A model generated the notes under the pieces. That model saw nothing but the letters and a program-made list of their open reading frames with translations, searched no databases and was not told the DNA's origin. 64,000 nucleotides of DNA from Helochares maculicollis (lineage: Eukaryota > Arthropoda > Insecta > Coleoptera > Hydrophilidae): assembly GCA_033557835.1 (NCBI GenBank), contig JAWQRO010000011.1:1-64000 (forward strand). The letters run 5' to 3'. Both the position numbers and the translations under genes were made by a program. Each line of letters starts with the position of its first letter. Within the stretch, counting starts at the first letter, position 1. Below, piece after piece: positions 1 to 11,975 of this stretch.

Positions 1-2023
1 TATATATATATATATAAGAAATTACAACTTACAGTAAGATATATATTAATACTCTAAAATATCTTCTATCGACGAATTGAATTTTGTTCAATTCAAAAAA
101 ATCAGTCAAATGAAAGAATAATGAGCATTGATTAATTTTGACTAATATTATATTTCGCTATTAATGTCCTTAAAGGTTTATAACGCTTCAAAAATAATTA
201 TACATGGAGTGTCTATACAAACAAAGTTAAAATTGATAATATGTGTATTTTTAATATAATAGAGCAAAAAAGTTGCCCACAAAAAAACTATTTTACATCT
301 ACTATAGCCTAACACTTTTGCCACAACATATTTTGGTACAGATAATTATTACAATAATACCAGTCAAGTATTATTATAGAAAATTTATATTAATTCATAT
401 ACAATAGATAAAATTTGGAACCCAGGATATGTAGTTGAATATAACAAATTTACAAAAAAAAGACATGAATAACAACTGCAGTACTACACTTTCTGAATAT
501 TAAGTTCAATTCTAAGAAAAACAATAATTACCATGCAAAGAAATCTTGGGATTTGGAATTCAAGAATTTGCGTTAGGAATTATCGCATTTGCTAGTTGCC
601 TCTATGAATTCATCAGATGACTAATAATTATATACCAAATATGTATATATAACAAATGACATTTCATTAACTATTTATGTTTCTCAAACTAAACTAAATA
701 ATAGGCTGTAAACTAAATATAAATTAAATGCAAATAATAACTTGTTATATTATATTACAATTCGAAAATATACTTCTTAGCTGAGATTAATTTTTATAGA
801 AGTAAGCAAAACAATTTGAATCATAATAAATATAATGTACTACTGGACATCATTAAATAATAGTGCCATCTAAAGATTAGCTAGCAATAGCAGTAGTAAT
901 AATATTCATATAAACGCAAGAGTTTATCTGGATATACATTAAATAAAATAAAGGATTTCACTCTCAGTTTTAAACTTGATATATTAAAGATGAAAATAGT
1001 CAACTAGTGCCATCCAAAAAGAACTGCGAAGTACAATTTATTGCACTTTACTTCGTCAACGGGAGATGACACTACTAGCAATATTTAAATATTTTACGTA
1101 ACCTTCAGCTTAAAGAAAATATAAATGTTTGAAATAGTCTATGTAATAAATATTTCTAGCAAATCGTCATATTGCAAAATAAACACGACAGCGTATCGAG
1201 GTTATGTTTCTCGCACTATTTTGATTTTATACATGATTTTAAAATTTAGATCACTAAGCGTCGCTTCAACCCAAATATGCATATTTTTTATGACAAAGAT
1301 AACAAAAGTCGAAGAAACATCTAATAGGCCTTGTTCTGAGAGATTATCACCTAAAATCAAGAACAATTTGCGATTATATGTAGAATAGAAATGCATTTAA
1401 AAATAATGGCCAATTATAAAAAACTATTCCTTGCAAACTAGTATGAATTTGTTTAGTTGGGCAGCTATATTGTAGTATCTTTAGTCTTAATTTACTTTTT
1501 AGTTTTAATCAATAAATCAATGAACACAATGCAGTTATATTCAGTTTGATTTACGTCTAAACTAAGTTTTTAAATATACTTTTACGTAATTATCACAAGT
1601 AAAGGAATAGTTAATTATCATATGTAAAACAAATATATGTTGGTTTGGTTGCCTACGCCAACACACAAAACTGCATTTTCATTTGCTTGTAGAATGATTA
1701 TTATTACAAGTAGCAAAATTGTAAATAAACGTTTTTCAAAATAACATCACATATATATTTGCTATCTCAAAAGTGTCGAAAAAGAGCCGTAATGTACACA
1801 AAGGTTTATCTACACGTGTCGATTATTTTAGTAACGTTCACATTTCAAAGTTGGTGATCCATACGTCATATTATGATGTCATTTTATTTTCTTCACTGGC
1901 AAATTTTTAAGTCACTTCTCATACTATCATTCATTGAATGTCGGCAATAAATCAGCTATTTCTAATGGCTGTAGTCAACATAGTTAACTGCAAACATTTG
2001 TTACAATAAACTACAAAACCAAA
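1..2023. other. AT-rich upstream/intergenic DNA with the Letm1 5' flank
   Basis: No coding exon is recognisable here. The window opens with a short TA run (1-16). The open frames around 1125-1396 on both strands match no family I know and overlap each other antisense. CpG becomes commoner from about 1,020 towards the Letm1 start, which fits a promoter-proximal flank, but I see no clear TATA box or initiator. A small inverted repeat with 7-bp arms (CGAAGTA and TACTTCG) lies near 1,027-1,057. Confidence 0.5.
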
Positions 2024-2081
2024 ATGCACGCAATCCTCCGTCGTTCACCGCATATTGTTAGAAGGCAATTCTTGCCAAAAC
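2024..2081 (+). CDS. Letm1: Letm1 exon 1 (start, mitochondrial presequence)
   Basis: The exon starts at ATG in the context CCAAAATG and encodes MHAILRRSPHIVRRQFLPK plus the first base of an Arg codon. A perfect GTAAGT donor follows at 2082. It is too short for an ordinary ORF scan. The Arg-rich, acid-free sequence fits a mitochondrial targeting peptide. The phase matches the acceptor at 2196-2197 exactly. Confidence 0.85.
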
Positions 2082-5000
2082 GTAAGTACCTTAATGTTTT
2101 AATTACATGTACACACCGATAATTTTGGTTATATTATGTAATTTTCCATGTATGAGCACTTATTCAATAAAAACTATCATGTTTGTATCGTTTTCAGGCT
2201 GTCAGCAATGTCACCTAAGCCTGCATTGCATATGTAGAACAAATCTACGAATAAGGACTCCTAATTTCCATGTTTCCAACCATGTGAAATACTACAGCAG
2301 TCCCGCAGGAAAATTGTTGTACCTAAGTGATGACTGTCAACGCAAAGTAACTATATCGAATCACACTTACAATCAACATGTAACACCCATTAGAAGCTTC
2401 AGTTTATCTTCTATCCATTACGATAAAGAACCACTAAAACCATCCTCAAAAGTAGAAGTCACTGTTCAAGAACTGAAGAAAAAAAAAGAGGAAGTCCCTG
2501 CAGAAGCGCCACCTAAACAAGTAGTTAAAAAATCACTGAAACAGCGAATAGTAGATGAATTGATGCATTATTACCACGGATTTCGTCTGTTGTTCATAGA
2601 CATTAAAATCTCATACGGCTTAGTATGGAGAGTTCTAAATGGGAAGTCTTTAACAAGGAGAGAATACAGGCTTTTAACACGAACTGTGGGTGATATGTTT
2701 CGTTTAGTTCCATTTTCAGTTTTTATAATTGTTCCCTTTATGGAGTTTCTCTTGCCGTTTTTCATAAAATTTTTCCCGGGCATGTTACCATCCACTTTTC
2801 AGACTGCCACCGAAAGAGAAGACAAGTTAAAACAGAGCTTAAAAGTTAAATTGGAAATGGCGAAATTTCTTCAACAAACGTTAGATGAAATGTCTTTGCA
2901 ACACAAAGATCACAATTCACAACAAGCTAAGATGTTTAGTGAATGGGTAAAGAAAATTAGAACTTCTGGGGAACAGGTATCAAATGACGAAATTTTAAAA
3001 TATGCCAAGTTGTTCCACGATGAAATCACTTTAGATTCATTATCTAGGAGCCAGCTAGTAGCACTTTGTCGTGTATTGGAAGTGCAAACTTTGGGCACAA
3101 ATAATTTACTAAGATTTCAGTTGCGAATGAAATTAAGAAGTCTAGCCGCTGATGACAAGATGATTCAAAGAGAAGGTGTCGATAGTTTAACACTTCACGA
3201 AGTACAAATGGCTTGTAAAGCAAGAGGTATGAGAGCTTATGGTGTGTCAGAAGCTAGATTACGCTCACAGTTGTCTCAATGGCTAGATTTAAGTTTAAAC
3301 GAAAAAGTGCCTCCCTCTTTATTATTGATGTCTAGAGCATTAATGTTACCAGAGACGATTCCAACAGGTGACAAACTTAAAGCTACTATATCTGTACTAC
3401 CAGACACAATAATAACGCAAACAAAGGCTGCTATTGGTGAAAAAGAAGGCAAAATTGATAATAAAGTTTTGCTAGAAGTTATTCAAGAAGAGCACAAGAA
3501 GATAACAGAAGAAAGAGAAGAGAGACGAGAAGAAAAGATAAAATTACAGGAAGAGGATATGATGAAGAAAGAAATAGAAATATTGAAACAACAAGACCAA
3601 GCCGCCAAGAAAGAAGAACTTATTGATGTGGCTCCCATTCTTTCCGTAGATAAATCTAAGGAAGTTCACTTGAATCCAAAAGATGTACAAGCTATCGGAG
3701 ATGCCTTAGATACAATTTCAAAGGAAAAGAAGAGTATGATTGTGGAGAAAGAAGCCATTGAAGATTTGAAAACGGAATTGAAAGAATATAAAGAAGATGT
3801 TCATGACTTGGAGAAGACAGTTGCCGAACTTCCTGAGAAAAATATACAGGAATCTAAAGCTGCTAAACGCTTGTACAACAAGGTTCATAAAATTATCGAT
3901 AAAATGGATACAGTTATATCCGAATTAGACAAAGTAGAAACGACTGATGCTGTTTCCAGCAAAAAGAAAAAGCAACTGTTGAAAATTGATGAAATTATTG
4001 AAACGATCAAGGAAAATATTACTGATGAAAGCAGACTTTCCGACATCAGGAAACTTCTTCTAAAAATTGATGATGACTGTGATGGAGCTTTAAAAGTCGA
4101 AGATGTACTTAAGGTAAGTGAATATTATAGCAATAAATAAATAACTTCGATTTTAAGTGTAGGAACTATTAAAGTTGGATCTGATATAGCAGTGAATGGA
4201 TAAACTAATAGAATAGCATTTAGATTGCATAAAAAGAAGGTTCTTAACTATCTGGTAGTCACGTGGGGTGTTTGTTACATGGTTAGTTGTAATGATCATT
4301 ATCCACATTCACAATTTTTAATTGAAACGGGGCACATGATTTTTTTCTGTCTTCACCTTTTAAGGTTTCTGCATTATTGATATTCGTTTGGTACATACCT
4401 CCACTATGTTACAAATGTAATAAATATACTGTTAATGCTATTTAAAAAATAAAAAAGCTTTGCTATAGCATGTGGCTGAACCCATATACAAGAGCGCACC
4501 CGAAACACCATTTTTTTTTTTCATATTAAAACTTTATTTTTTTTTAACCATTTTAGAAAATTTTATTCTCTTCTCATTAGTCTTTTTATTAGATATGATG
4601 CACTTGTAAGTCTTTTTCCTCCCACTTTTTTAAACATCTCTGGAACTCTTAAATTTTGATATCGTCCAAGACCTCTCTGAAGCTGTTTTTACCACTCCTT
4701 GAGCTTGACACTTACTTGCTTTCAGAGTCATACCTGTAACACAAATACTCATCACATTTAATGACTCTGATCAACCAAATGATTTTTTTAATATTGTGTG
4801 AGATGGCTAGGAACAAATTCAATAAAACATGTTTTTCTTTTCTGAAATGTTGTTGATCATGAAAAAAAATGGATTCGGGCTGTTTTTTTGTGGTGTAGTT
4901 TTAATTCAATCATTTTGAGATGATGAAAGGCATTCAGAATTATTATGGCCTTGTTGATCTACTAAAGCTTTTCGTAAGCATTGCTTATTTTTCAAGCACG

Positions 5001-8000
5001 AAACTAAATTTCAAACACATTCTTTGCTCTTTTAAATAGTCTGTAACAACTTCACAACTAGAACAAAATAATAGTAAAAGAAACAACGCCATACTCAAAT
5101 GTTAATCACAAATTGATGCCGTCTGCACAGCTCTTTCGTGAAAGTCCTCCTCGTAAAGTACTTAGCATTTTCCTGGCAGATACCGATTAATTAATTTTAT
5201 GTTTAATTAACATTAGAAACTAATGTCTCAAATATATGTTCGCATGAGATTCTAGAAGCAATAGGTGAAAAGAGTCCATTGTAACAATGTGGCTCACGGA
5301 TCTCATTAATCAGCAGTTAGTCCAGCAAGAGTACAAGACCAGAGGGGCCGTTCATTTTTATCAACGAACTTTAATGACTTTATCAAGAACTACTTTGCAC
5401 AATAAATGTACCTTCTTGTTGTTCGTAGGTAGTAAATTCTTTTCGAATATTTACTTCTTCAGAGATGGTTAATTTTCATATAATCTGCCAAATTATTAAT
5501 TGATTTAGAAAATATTGTTTCTTTAACATGACCTAAACTATAGACACTATTGTTGATAGATATTATAAAAGGACTGTTTTAACCATTTTAATGAGGAACC
5601 TTTTATTATGCGTGTACAGAATTCAACATATGTTCTGCAAATATTGATCCACTTCGGTATTGTTTTCTAGTTTTATTTATTTTGTCATAAATATCATTTA
5701 TTTTTAAAAAATGCAATTTTCTACCAGTCTCTAACAACACTGAAATAAATGCTTTCATTTCTGCATTAGTAAGTAACATCCTAATTTTGAGCAAGAATTC
5801 TTTTCAAACCTTTTTTGAATCGTAAAGTGAATGACTGACCTCTCCCCTTTGTACATCAAATGCAATCCCGGTGAATGACTGAAGCTTCTTTTTCTAGAAT
5901 AGTATGTCTCACAGCAATACAATGTTCTATTGATAGAATATTCTAGGCCAACCACAATATAGACATATAAGTGCAGTGAGCTAAAGTCAGGGACAATGTT
6001 TAATCAGTGCGACAGTTCGGTGCACAAGTGGCTTTGGTAGATAAACAATATGAAAACTATATTTCCTAATTATGAATCACTAAAAACATTTTCACCGGGC
6101 TTAATGAATATGTTTAAAGCATTAGTACTGAATTTTACTTGATGAGAATTTCAAGGAAGAAACTACGGATAAACCTCTGTTAAGCGTACTAACAAAATAT
6201 TGGAGCGAATATTGTATTTGTCGAACATACTACGTACAGTTTACATTTGTAAACATTTTATTTATTTATTCAATATAAATTCATATTTTGTCAAAAATGT
6301 TGCTTAATTCAGAAGAAAAAGGAAACAAAAGTTAGGTGGGTGGAGTAGATAAGCAATTGCAAATGTGAACCATTTTATTTATTGGAAAGTTGAAACAAAC
6401 AATCCCATCAAAGATTTGAAAAAAGTTCAGGAATGTGTTGCACTTGCAACAGAAATCAGTTTCCATAGTGTAAAAAACATTGCATCTGGCAAGAAGAAGA
6501 AAGTCTGCAACTAAAACACTATCAGATAACTTCGACATAGCAGTTCTGCAACACTGTTATAAATTTTGTACTACCAAGATGAAAGCGCCAACATTAATAA
6601 GATTCTCAGATAACACTAATTTAACAGCTTCTTTGTATGAGAGCATACGGAGAGTTTTGAGAAATATTGAAGTTCATTGGATAAAAACTAACTACAAATT
6701 AGGGAAAATCCTGATATTCGGTAAAAATAGCTCTATTACTTAACAACACCTCAAGTGATGAAAATCAATCAATAGTTATAATGAATTAAATTTGTATCTT
6801 CTTCCCATAATTCTGCCAACACTGGAAATATAAACCCAGATATTTAAAAATAATGTTCAAAACTCAAATCTGATAACAAAACAAGTGATTATCTTAGAGA
6901 TAAAAATCCCACAAATTATAAGAAATGAGCCAAGGAAATGTTCGTCTAAAATTTACGATCCAGAACTGTTTTGGAAGTAGACAACTCTCCGCACTACAAT
7001 GCAGAAATTGAAAACTGTACTAATATGAATTCACGGAAAGATAAAATGAAGGTGTTTTATTGTATGATGTTGTAAAAGCAACTTTGTATAAACAAATAAT
7101 ATTTTACAAGCTAAAATTTAAAACTTATGTAGTATGTTACTTAATGACAAATGTTTTGAGGCTTCCACCTTACAATCTGATTTCAATTCCATCGAATTAC
7201 TTTGGGCATCCATAAAGCAATATTTTCTACAGACAAACAAATCAAAATGCTAGTTCGCCAAAAAAATGGAGAATTTCTTTATGCAGAAAGAACCTCTTTT
7301 GAAGATCATTTGTGATACACTTATTATTAATTTATAAGTTGACAGAAGTGGAAGTAAAAATGAGTACTGTTTGCATTGATAGCTCAAATAGTGATATTTC
7401 TGGACCAGAAGCCCTGCAATCGGCATACTTACAATTCCATATAAATGAAAGCCTGCCTTATTAATTTTGAATTTTTCACTCGATATGTAAAACGTTTTGG
7501 CATAGCCGTTAACTTAAACTTATTCAACCGCTTCGGGCTACTTTCTGGCTAACGTTGGAACCGGTAAAATAAAATACTTTGTAAGATTGTGAACAATATC
7601 TAAAAGATAATTCTTTCTTCGTCTAAAGTAATGCACAGTAGATGTTATCTGAATTAATAAGAACACACCTTTTATGCACTTTGAATCTTACCTGCACAGT
7701 TATGCTCTAAATGCACAGGAATTCTGTAGAGTATTAATGGTTTGGTAGGAATTAAAAGACATCACAAAAAATGTATTTATTTTTTACAATATTTTCTATA
7801 AACTAATTGAGAATTACTAAACTCATAAAAACTGAGTCTGCTTCGTTTTAAATAAACTGACTAAAAACTTAACCTTAGCAAATAAATTGCTTCTGCAATT
7901 AGCGTTTGACATTTGTAACAAATGAGCTATTACTGATTACTTTATTGTTTCAGCTTATTGATGTGATAGGAAAAGAGAATGTGAAACTAAGTGGAAAGCA

Positions 8001-8250
8001 AATCGATGAACTAATTGATTTACTTGAAAAAGAAGAAGTTTTGGAAGTGGAAAGTAAAATTGAAAAGGCTTTGCAAGAAGAAAAGAAGGCTGAACAGTCT
8101 GGGGAAACAAAACTTACACCTGGTCCAAAAAAAAACGCGGATAATATTACACCCAAATCTACAGTTGAAGCACAACCAGGTGCGGTTCCACCTCCTATTA
8201 CAAGTATTGAACCACCAAACAAACAGGATAGTAGTTCTAAAATGCTATAA
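2024..8250 (+). CDS. Letm1: Letm1: mitochondrial inner-membrane LETM1 cation/proton exchanger, complete, three coding exons
   Basis: The product is the LETM1 protein of the mitochondrial inner membrane, known in this family to exchange protons for K+ and/or Ca2+ and to control matrix volume and cristae shape. Joining 2024-2081, 2198-4113 and 7954-8250 gives about 756 residues, close to the usual metazoan length (about 740). What I see: an N-terminus rich in Arg and hydrophobic residues, fitting a mitochondrial presequence; the conserved LETM1 core with the single membrane segment (around residues 190-215, VPFSVFIIVPFMEFLLPFF); the ribosome-binding-like LETM domain after it; long Lys/Glu-rich coiled coils in the C-terminal half; and an EF-hand loop (DDDCDGALKVED) immediately before the last exon. 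The ATG at 2024 is preferred over the in-frame ATG at 2107, which lies inside intron 1. Both introns have GTAAGT donors and pyrimidine-rich AG acceptors, and the reading frame is kept. The gene converges on Kdm3. Confidence 0.95.
2198..4113 (+). CDS. Letm1: Letm1 exon 2 (membrane segment, LETM domain, coiled coils, EF-hand loop)
   Basis: This 1,916-nt exon begins after a TTTTCAG acceptor and ends at AAG followed by a GTAAGT donor at 4114, in phase 0. It carries nearly the whole functional protein. If the second intron were retained, translation would end after eight extra residues at the stop at 4138, truncating the protein just after the EF-hand loop. Confidence 0.95.
5280..5800 (-). pseudogene. 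Decayed piggyBac-like transposase fragment
   Basis: On the minus strand, 5606-5794 reads LLTNAEMKAFISVLLETGRK, then a run ending in RSGSIFAEHMLN. This is the layout of the piggyBac transposase N-terminal region (a 'xELKAFIGLLxLAG' block, then a 'FRxTMS' block). Further along, heavily broken by stops, 'KVVLDKVI' and 'HIVTMDSF' recall the central piggyBac 'VVLDL...NVTxDNFFT' region. Assignment rests on motif resemblance only; I could not delimit TTAA target sites or terminal repeats. It is clearly nonfunctional. Confidence 0.5.
6340..7440 (+). pseudogene. Decayed Tc1/IS630-like (DDE superfamily) transposase in Letm1 intron 2
   Basis: Several reading frames together follow one transposase. An N-terminal part at about 6,350-6,750 contains 'KVQECVALATEIS' and 'SIRRVLRNIEVHW'. 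It is followed by the catalytic region: VDNSPHYNAE at about 6,977 (second catalytic Asp), KLKFKTYVV at about 7,109, VLRLPPY at about 7,153 and DFNSIELLWASIK just after it (third acidic residue, Glu). This motif order is that of DDE_3/IS630-Tc1-type transposases common in insect genomes. Frameshifts and stops make it inactive. A short acidic, Ser-rich stretch at about 7,360-7,420 may be the C-terminus. I did not find clear terminal inverted repeats. It lies on the same strand as Letm1. Confidence 0.72.
7954..8250 (+). CDS. Letm1: Letm1 exon 3 (EF-hand exiting helix and C-terminal tail, stop)
   Basis: After the TTTCAG acceptor the frame continues in phase 0 with LIDVIGKENVKLSGKQIDEL, the expected LETM1 sequence following the EF-hand loop. 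A Lys/Glu-rich helix and a low-complexity Pro/Thr tail lead to TAA at 8248-8250. The exon encodes 98 residues. Confidence 0.95.
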   Translation, partial: LIDVIGKENVKLSGKQIDELIDLLEKEEVLEVESKIEKALQEEKKAEQSGETKLTPGPKKNADNITPKSTVEAQPGAVPPPITSIEPPNKQDSSSKML

Positions 8251-8535
8251 TTTTTATTTTTTATTTAGCTTTAATTAGTCCAATTTAAACTTGATCAGTT
8301 AGTATCTGAAACAAATACAAATTAAATTATGTTTTTCAACTATTTATATTGCATAGAATGCGGGTGTAATGTATATACGAATTATTTTTTTAATCATAGT
8401 AAAACACGACTTTATTTATATTGTGTTATACTAGGTGAAGTTTTGTTTTTACTTTAATATGTTTGTAAAAATTAAAATTTATTTGCTGGTGCTGAAATTT
8501 GTACTAAAATAAAATTTTGAACTTTTTATATGTGT
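8251..8535 (+). terminator. Letm1 3' UTR and likely polyadenylation signal
   Basis: An AATAAA hexamer lies at 8508-8513, followed within about 20 bases by a GT-rich stretch (TATGTGTTG), which is a reasonable cleavage/polyadenylation context. Other A/T-rich hexamers are present, so the exact 3' end is uncertain. Confidence 0.5.
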
Positions 8536-9115
8536 TGCAGTTATCCTTACCAAACATACAACTTTTCTACAGCCTAAAACTAATATTTTCGTATATTTGC
8601 ACAAACACTTTAATATTGTTACATGTACATTGTTAAATTAATAAATAATTTAGGTCATTAATCCTTTTCCATATTTTTTATGTCGAATGAAAGGGTTAAA
8701 TTCAATATGTAAAATATGATAGTTACGACATAAGGTTAATTTTTTAAATAAATGTTTGTCAAGAATGCCAGTCAGTTTCTGTTTAGCAACTTAATAATCT
8801 ATAAATAACTCCTTAAGGCTGGTACCAGCTGAGCGAGAGTACATTGACTTTTAGTTTATTTTTTGCCAATTTCTTTTAATAGATACTACCTTGCAAATTA
8901 CATTTGTTGTACCTGCCAATTTGTTGAAGCAAGGTGAGTGCTTTTAGTTTCTTTCTAGAAAATAAATAATCTTAATATAAAACATCGTATGAACACTGAA
9001 AAGTTTTGCTTCATCAAATAAGTTTCTAAGGATCCCTGCACTTCTTGAAGGAAACATTCTGGGTTGATCATTATATGTGGTCTGATGGAATCTAGACGAT
9101 ACCTCCACTATTAGA
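8536..9115. other. AT-rich spacer downstream of Letm1
   Basis: I see no gene, strong repeat or RNA here. CpG dinucleotides are very scarce. Confidence 0.5.
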
Positions 9116-9118
9116 ATT

Positions 9119-9345
9119 ACTGCAACAACTTGACATAGCTCCCATTCTTTTCATTTATATATCTTAAGAAGTTTTACAGGACATGCCTTAAATACAATTT
9201 TAAAGAAAGAGTAAGGATTTGATCAATTATTTAAATGTCCAATGATGTTAAACAATTATGTAACAGCTGACTACTTCCAGCTAAAATAAATTGAAACTGT
9301 TGAAAATATTATAACAATTATCAAAAATATTACCACTACTTCCAT
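9119..9345 (+). pseudogene. Decayed partial copy of Letm1 exon 2 (coiled-coil region)
   Basis: By eye this stretch aligns collinearly with Letm1 exon 2 at about 3,615-4,055. Its 'tagctcccattctttt' matches the exon's 'tggctcccattctttc'; 'catgccttaaatacaatttta' matches 'gatgccttagatacaatttca'; and 'gaaactgttgaaaatatt' followed by 'caaaaatattac' matches the exon's 'gcaactgttgaaaattga' followed by 'ggaaaatattac'. A piece of about 180 bp between the two matching parts is lost, and in-frame stops are present. It is therefore a nonfunctional partial duplicate about 5 kb downstream of its source. Confidence 0.7.
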
Positions 9346-11219
9346 TTTAATCTGGCTTCTTTGTTTATCAGTCTAGCTTGACATTCTACTGCTGTTATTG
9401 AGTAGTTATTAATTAACATGTGTGTATATGCAGATGCTAATAAACTACCTAAACAAAAATAGACAACATGTAAATATAAAATCTCATAAGCAGAACTTAC
9501 ACTTTACCAGTACTTAGATTAGTCATTGTACCGCCTTGGAGTCTATTGGTAGGATCAAATACATAGAGAATTGTGGGAGATATAGTACTAAACATAAATT
9601 GATCCTATAATTGTTTTTGTCCTTGGTTTATCAAATTCATCTTTGGCCTGCCATATTACCACAGTCCAGTGACTGGTTTCCAAAGATATGTTCAACATTT
9701 GAATGATTTTTCCGGGTTATCACTGAGTAAAATCCTTTAGTGAATAACTAGATACAGGGACTAACACATGACTAGATAACATAGATATATGTACTAACAT
9801 AAACCATTAAGAGCAGTATAAAAATTTGATACCCCAGTAATAATATAACACAGGAATGACAATCTACTTATCTCATAATTATTCTTTTAGTATTTAAGAT
9901 ATTATAATGACAGAACACTCTCATGAATATTTGACAATTTTATAAGCACACTTGGTTGATTATAAATGAAAATTAATGATAGAGAATGATACACTTTTTA
10001 AATGCTGATTATTTGTTTTCGTATGAAGGGAAAATTAAATACTTGTCCAATAATCTTCACATTATATATTTGCTTGACAATGCTTGAGTAAATATATCAC
10101 ATTTTGGCTTCATATTGGAGTAATACAAGCACTTTACAATCACTAAATTCATTAAAGACAAGGAAAATATCTACAAAAAATAATAAAAAACTGCAGATAG
10201 AAGTGTTATGTAGTAATTTAGTTACTTTTTACCTAATTCTACTCATTACTATTGCCAAAATTTTTTCACGTTCATGGATTCAATTAATCTTAGTTACATT
10301 AATAGATGTATGGCAAACCTTGTCATATAACACACAAATGAGGAAACTTGAATTGTCATGGTATAGATAATGAGAAATCACTATCGACACCGAAAAGTTA
10401 ACATAATACTATCAGAGCATTTAATGTAATTTTGTACATAATAGAAAAAGCAATTAAGCCAATTATTAAATATTTCATCGATCAATCTATTGCTATCCAC
10501 ATGGAAAGTATGTTTTATATACTGGTAGCAATTAAGAGATTAAGATTACTATCAAAGATTGAATACATATAATTTTTAACAAGCAGAACTTACTCTCTAT
10601 TGTGACTTCTACTTATCATGAAGTATTACAACTATAAAATACTCTTGTTAGTGTGATATGGAGAATATAGATGATTCACCTCAAGGACCATGATAAGATT
10701 GCTTACTTAGGTAATATATTATGTCAGGAAATCGTTTTTAAGATATCTATTTATTTTTTACTTAAAAATATCATCCCTGAAATCATTTCTTACCATCAAA
10801 CAATCTCTTTGTTTGACAATTTAGCTTTACATACTACCGTTGGTTATAGAGGAGTTATTAATTAACAAGAGTGTATTTGGAAAAAAGTAGGTTGCGTCAA
10901 CTGTACCACATATTGTGGCTGTATTCTTGCCAAAAAGATGCCATGGTGTATGAGGTATCCATATTGAAAATATTTGATAGATAGTTCATACATTGTAAAT
11001 AACTGTAAGTTTTAATAAGCAGATTTTATTGACAAGCACTTGAAGACGAGATGTACCATGATATATCATCAGAAAACTACTAAATTCACTGCAGTCAGGT
11101 TAATGCCTGCAAAAAGCCACATATGCACACTTTATAGATTTATTACTTAATAGATTTCTACCTCTTTGATTGTTAATATTAACAAGCAATGCATTTTTTA
11201 ATTATTCTAATGGACCAGT

Positions 11220-11975
11220 GCCTGTCAAAATTCTAAACACTGTCTGGCAAAAAGTCTGGTGCACCAAGTCATGGCCCAAAGTTTGGATTCAATTGGTTTT
11301 CATTCCACTTTATAAAAAAGTTGATACACAATAATGTGCGAACTATCATGGTCATACCACACGCGAAAGGCCCACGAATATAAGAAGCATGTGTATATGT
11401 ATTTCAAACAATACAGCGAAGCCTATGATTGTGTTATGTAAGCAATGCTCTGGTTGTGCCTGAAGCAAATAACTCATAAAATAGTTGTATAGCAATCACA
11501 AAACAAGAGCAAACCCAGCGGAAATACACACTGGTTCAGTATTGGAAAAAGCGTGCACCAAGGCTTCATCTTATGTCCACCCAAATGCAATCTATACGTA
11601 GGAACGATCATAATCAATTTGAACGAATAATCGATAGGTATCCAAACTGATGAAGTCAAAATAAAGATTAATGACGAAGAAATCGAGTTAGTGAAAAATT
11701 TTATCTTCCTTGGATTAAAAGTCAACCTCACTGAAGATTCAGGACCTGAAATCAAAAGGCGCATAGTTTTTGGTAGGACTGCGATACAAGAAATGGCAAA
11801 AATCTGAAAAAGCAGAGACCTCAACACCGCGACACAATCGACTCGTCGATGCAGTTGCTGAAAACATCGATGATGATTGGCAATGTCAGTTGAGAGAGAA
11901 GATGAGAATGCATGGAGAGCAATGAATCATAATGGCCGACAGTCAATCTCCACTGAATGTATAACAACAACAATG
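11220..11975 (+). pseudogene. Decayed RTE-like non-LTR retrotransposon (reverse transcriptase fragment)
   Basis: Broken frames on the + strand follow a LINE reverse transcriptase in the correct order. There is a 'VFIPLYKKVD...CANYH' block near 11,290; 'FKQYSEAYDCVM' with 'AMLWLCLKQITHK' from 11,403; 'WFSIGKSVHQGFILCPP' near 11,531; and 'LVKNFIFLGLKVNLTEDSG' with 'EIKRRIVFGRTAIQEMAKI' near 11,690-11,805. These correspond to the 'IPIxKKGD..CxNYR', 'YxKAFDCVDHxKLW', 'GVRQGCxLSP' and post-catalytic 'FxFLGSxI' blocks. The catalytic FADD box is not visible and stops are frequent. The fragment sits inside one copy of the tandem array. Confidence 0.7.

Larger units (their letters stand above)
4114..7953 (+). 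other. Letm1 intron 2 (3.84 kb), colonised by DNA transposons
   Basis: The intron runs from the GTAAGT donor at 4114 to the TTTCAG acceptor at 7948-7953. It separates the EF-hand loop from its exiting helix. It is AT-rich and contains two decayed DNA transposon bodies, listed separately. I see no host exon in it. Confidence 0.85.

Noticed and set aside
2107..2197. ATG at 2107 as the Letm1 start
   Set aside because: It lies within intron 1. The ATG at 2024 gives a presequence-like N-terminus and matching splice phases.
7906..7953. Extension of Letm1 exon 3 leftwards to an ATG at 7906
   Set aside because: This stretch is the polypyrimidine tract and acceptor of intron 2.
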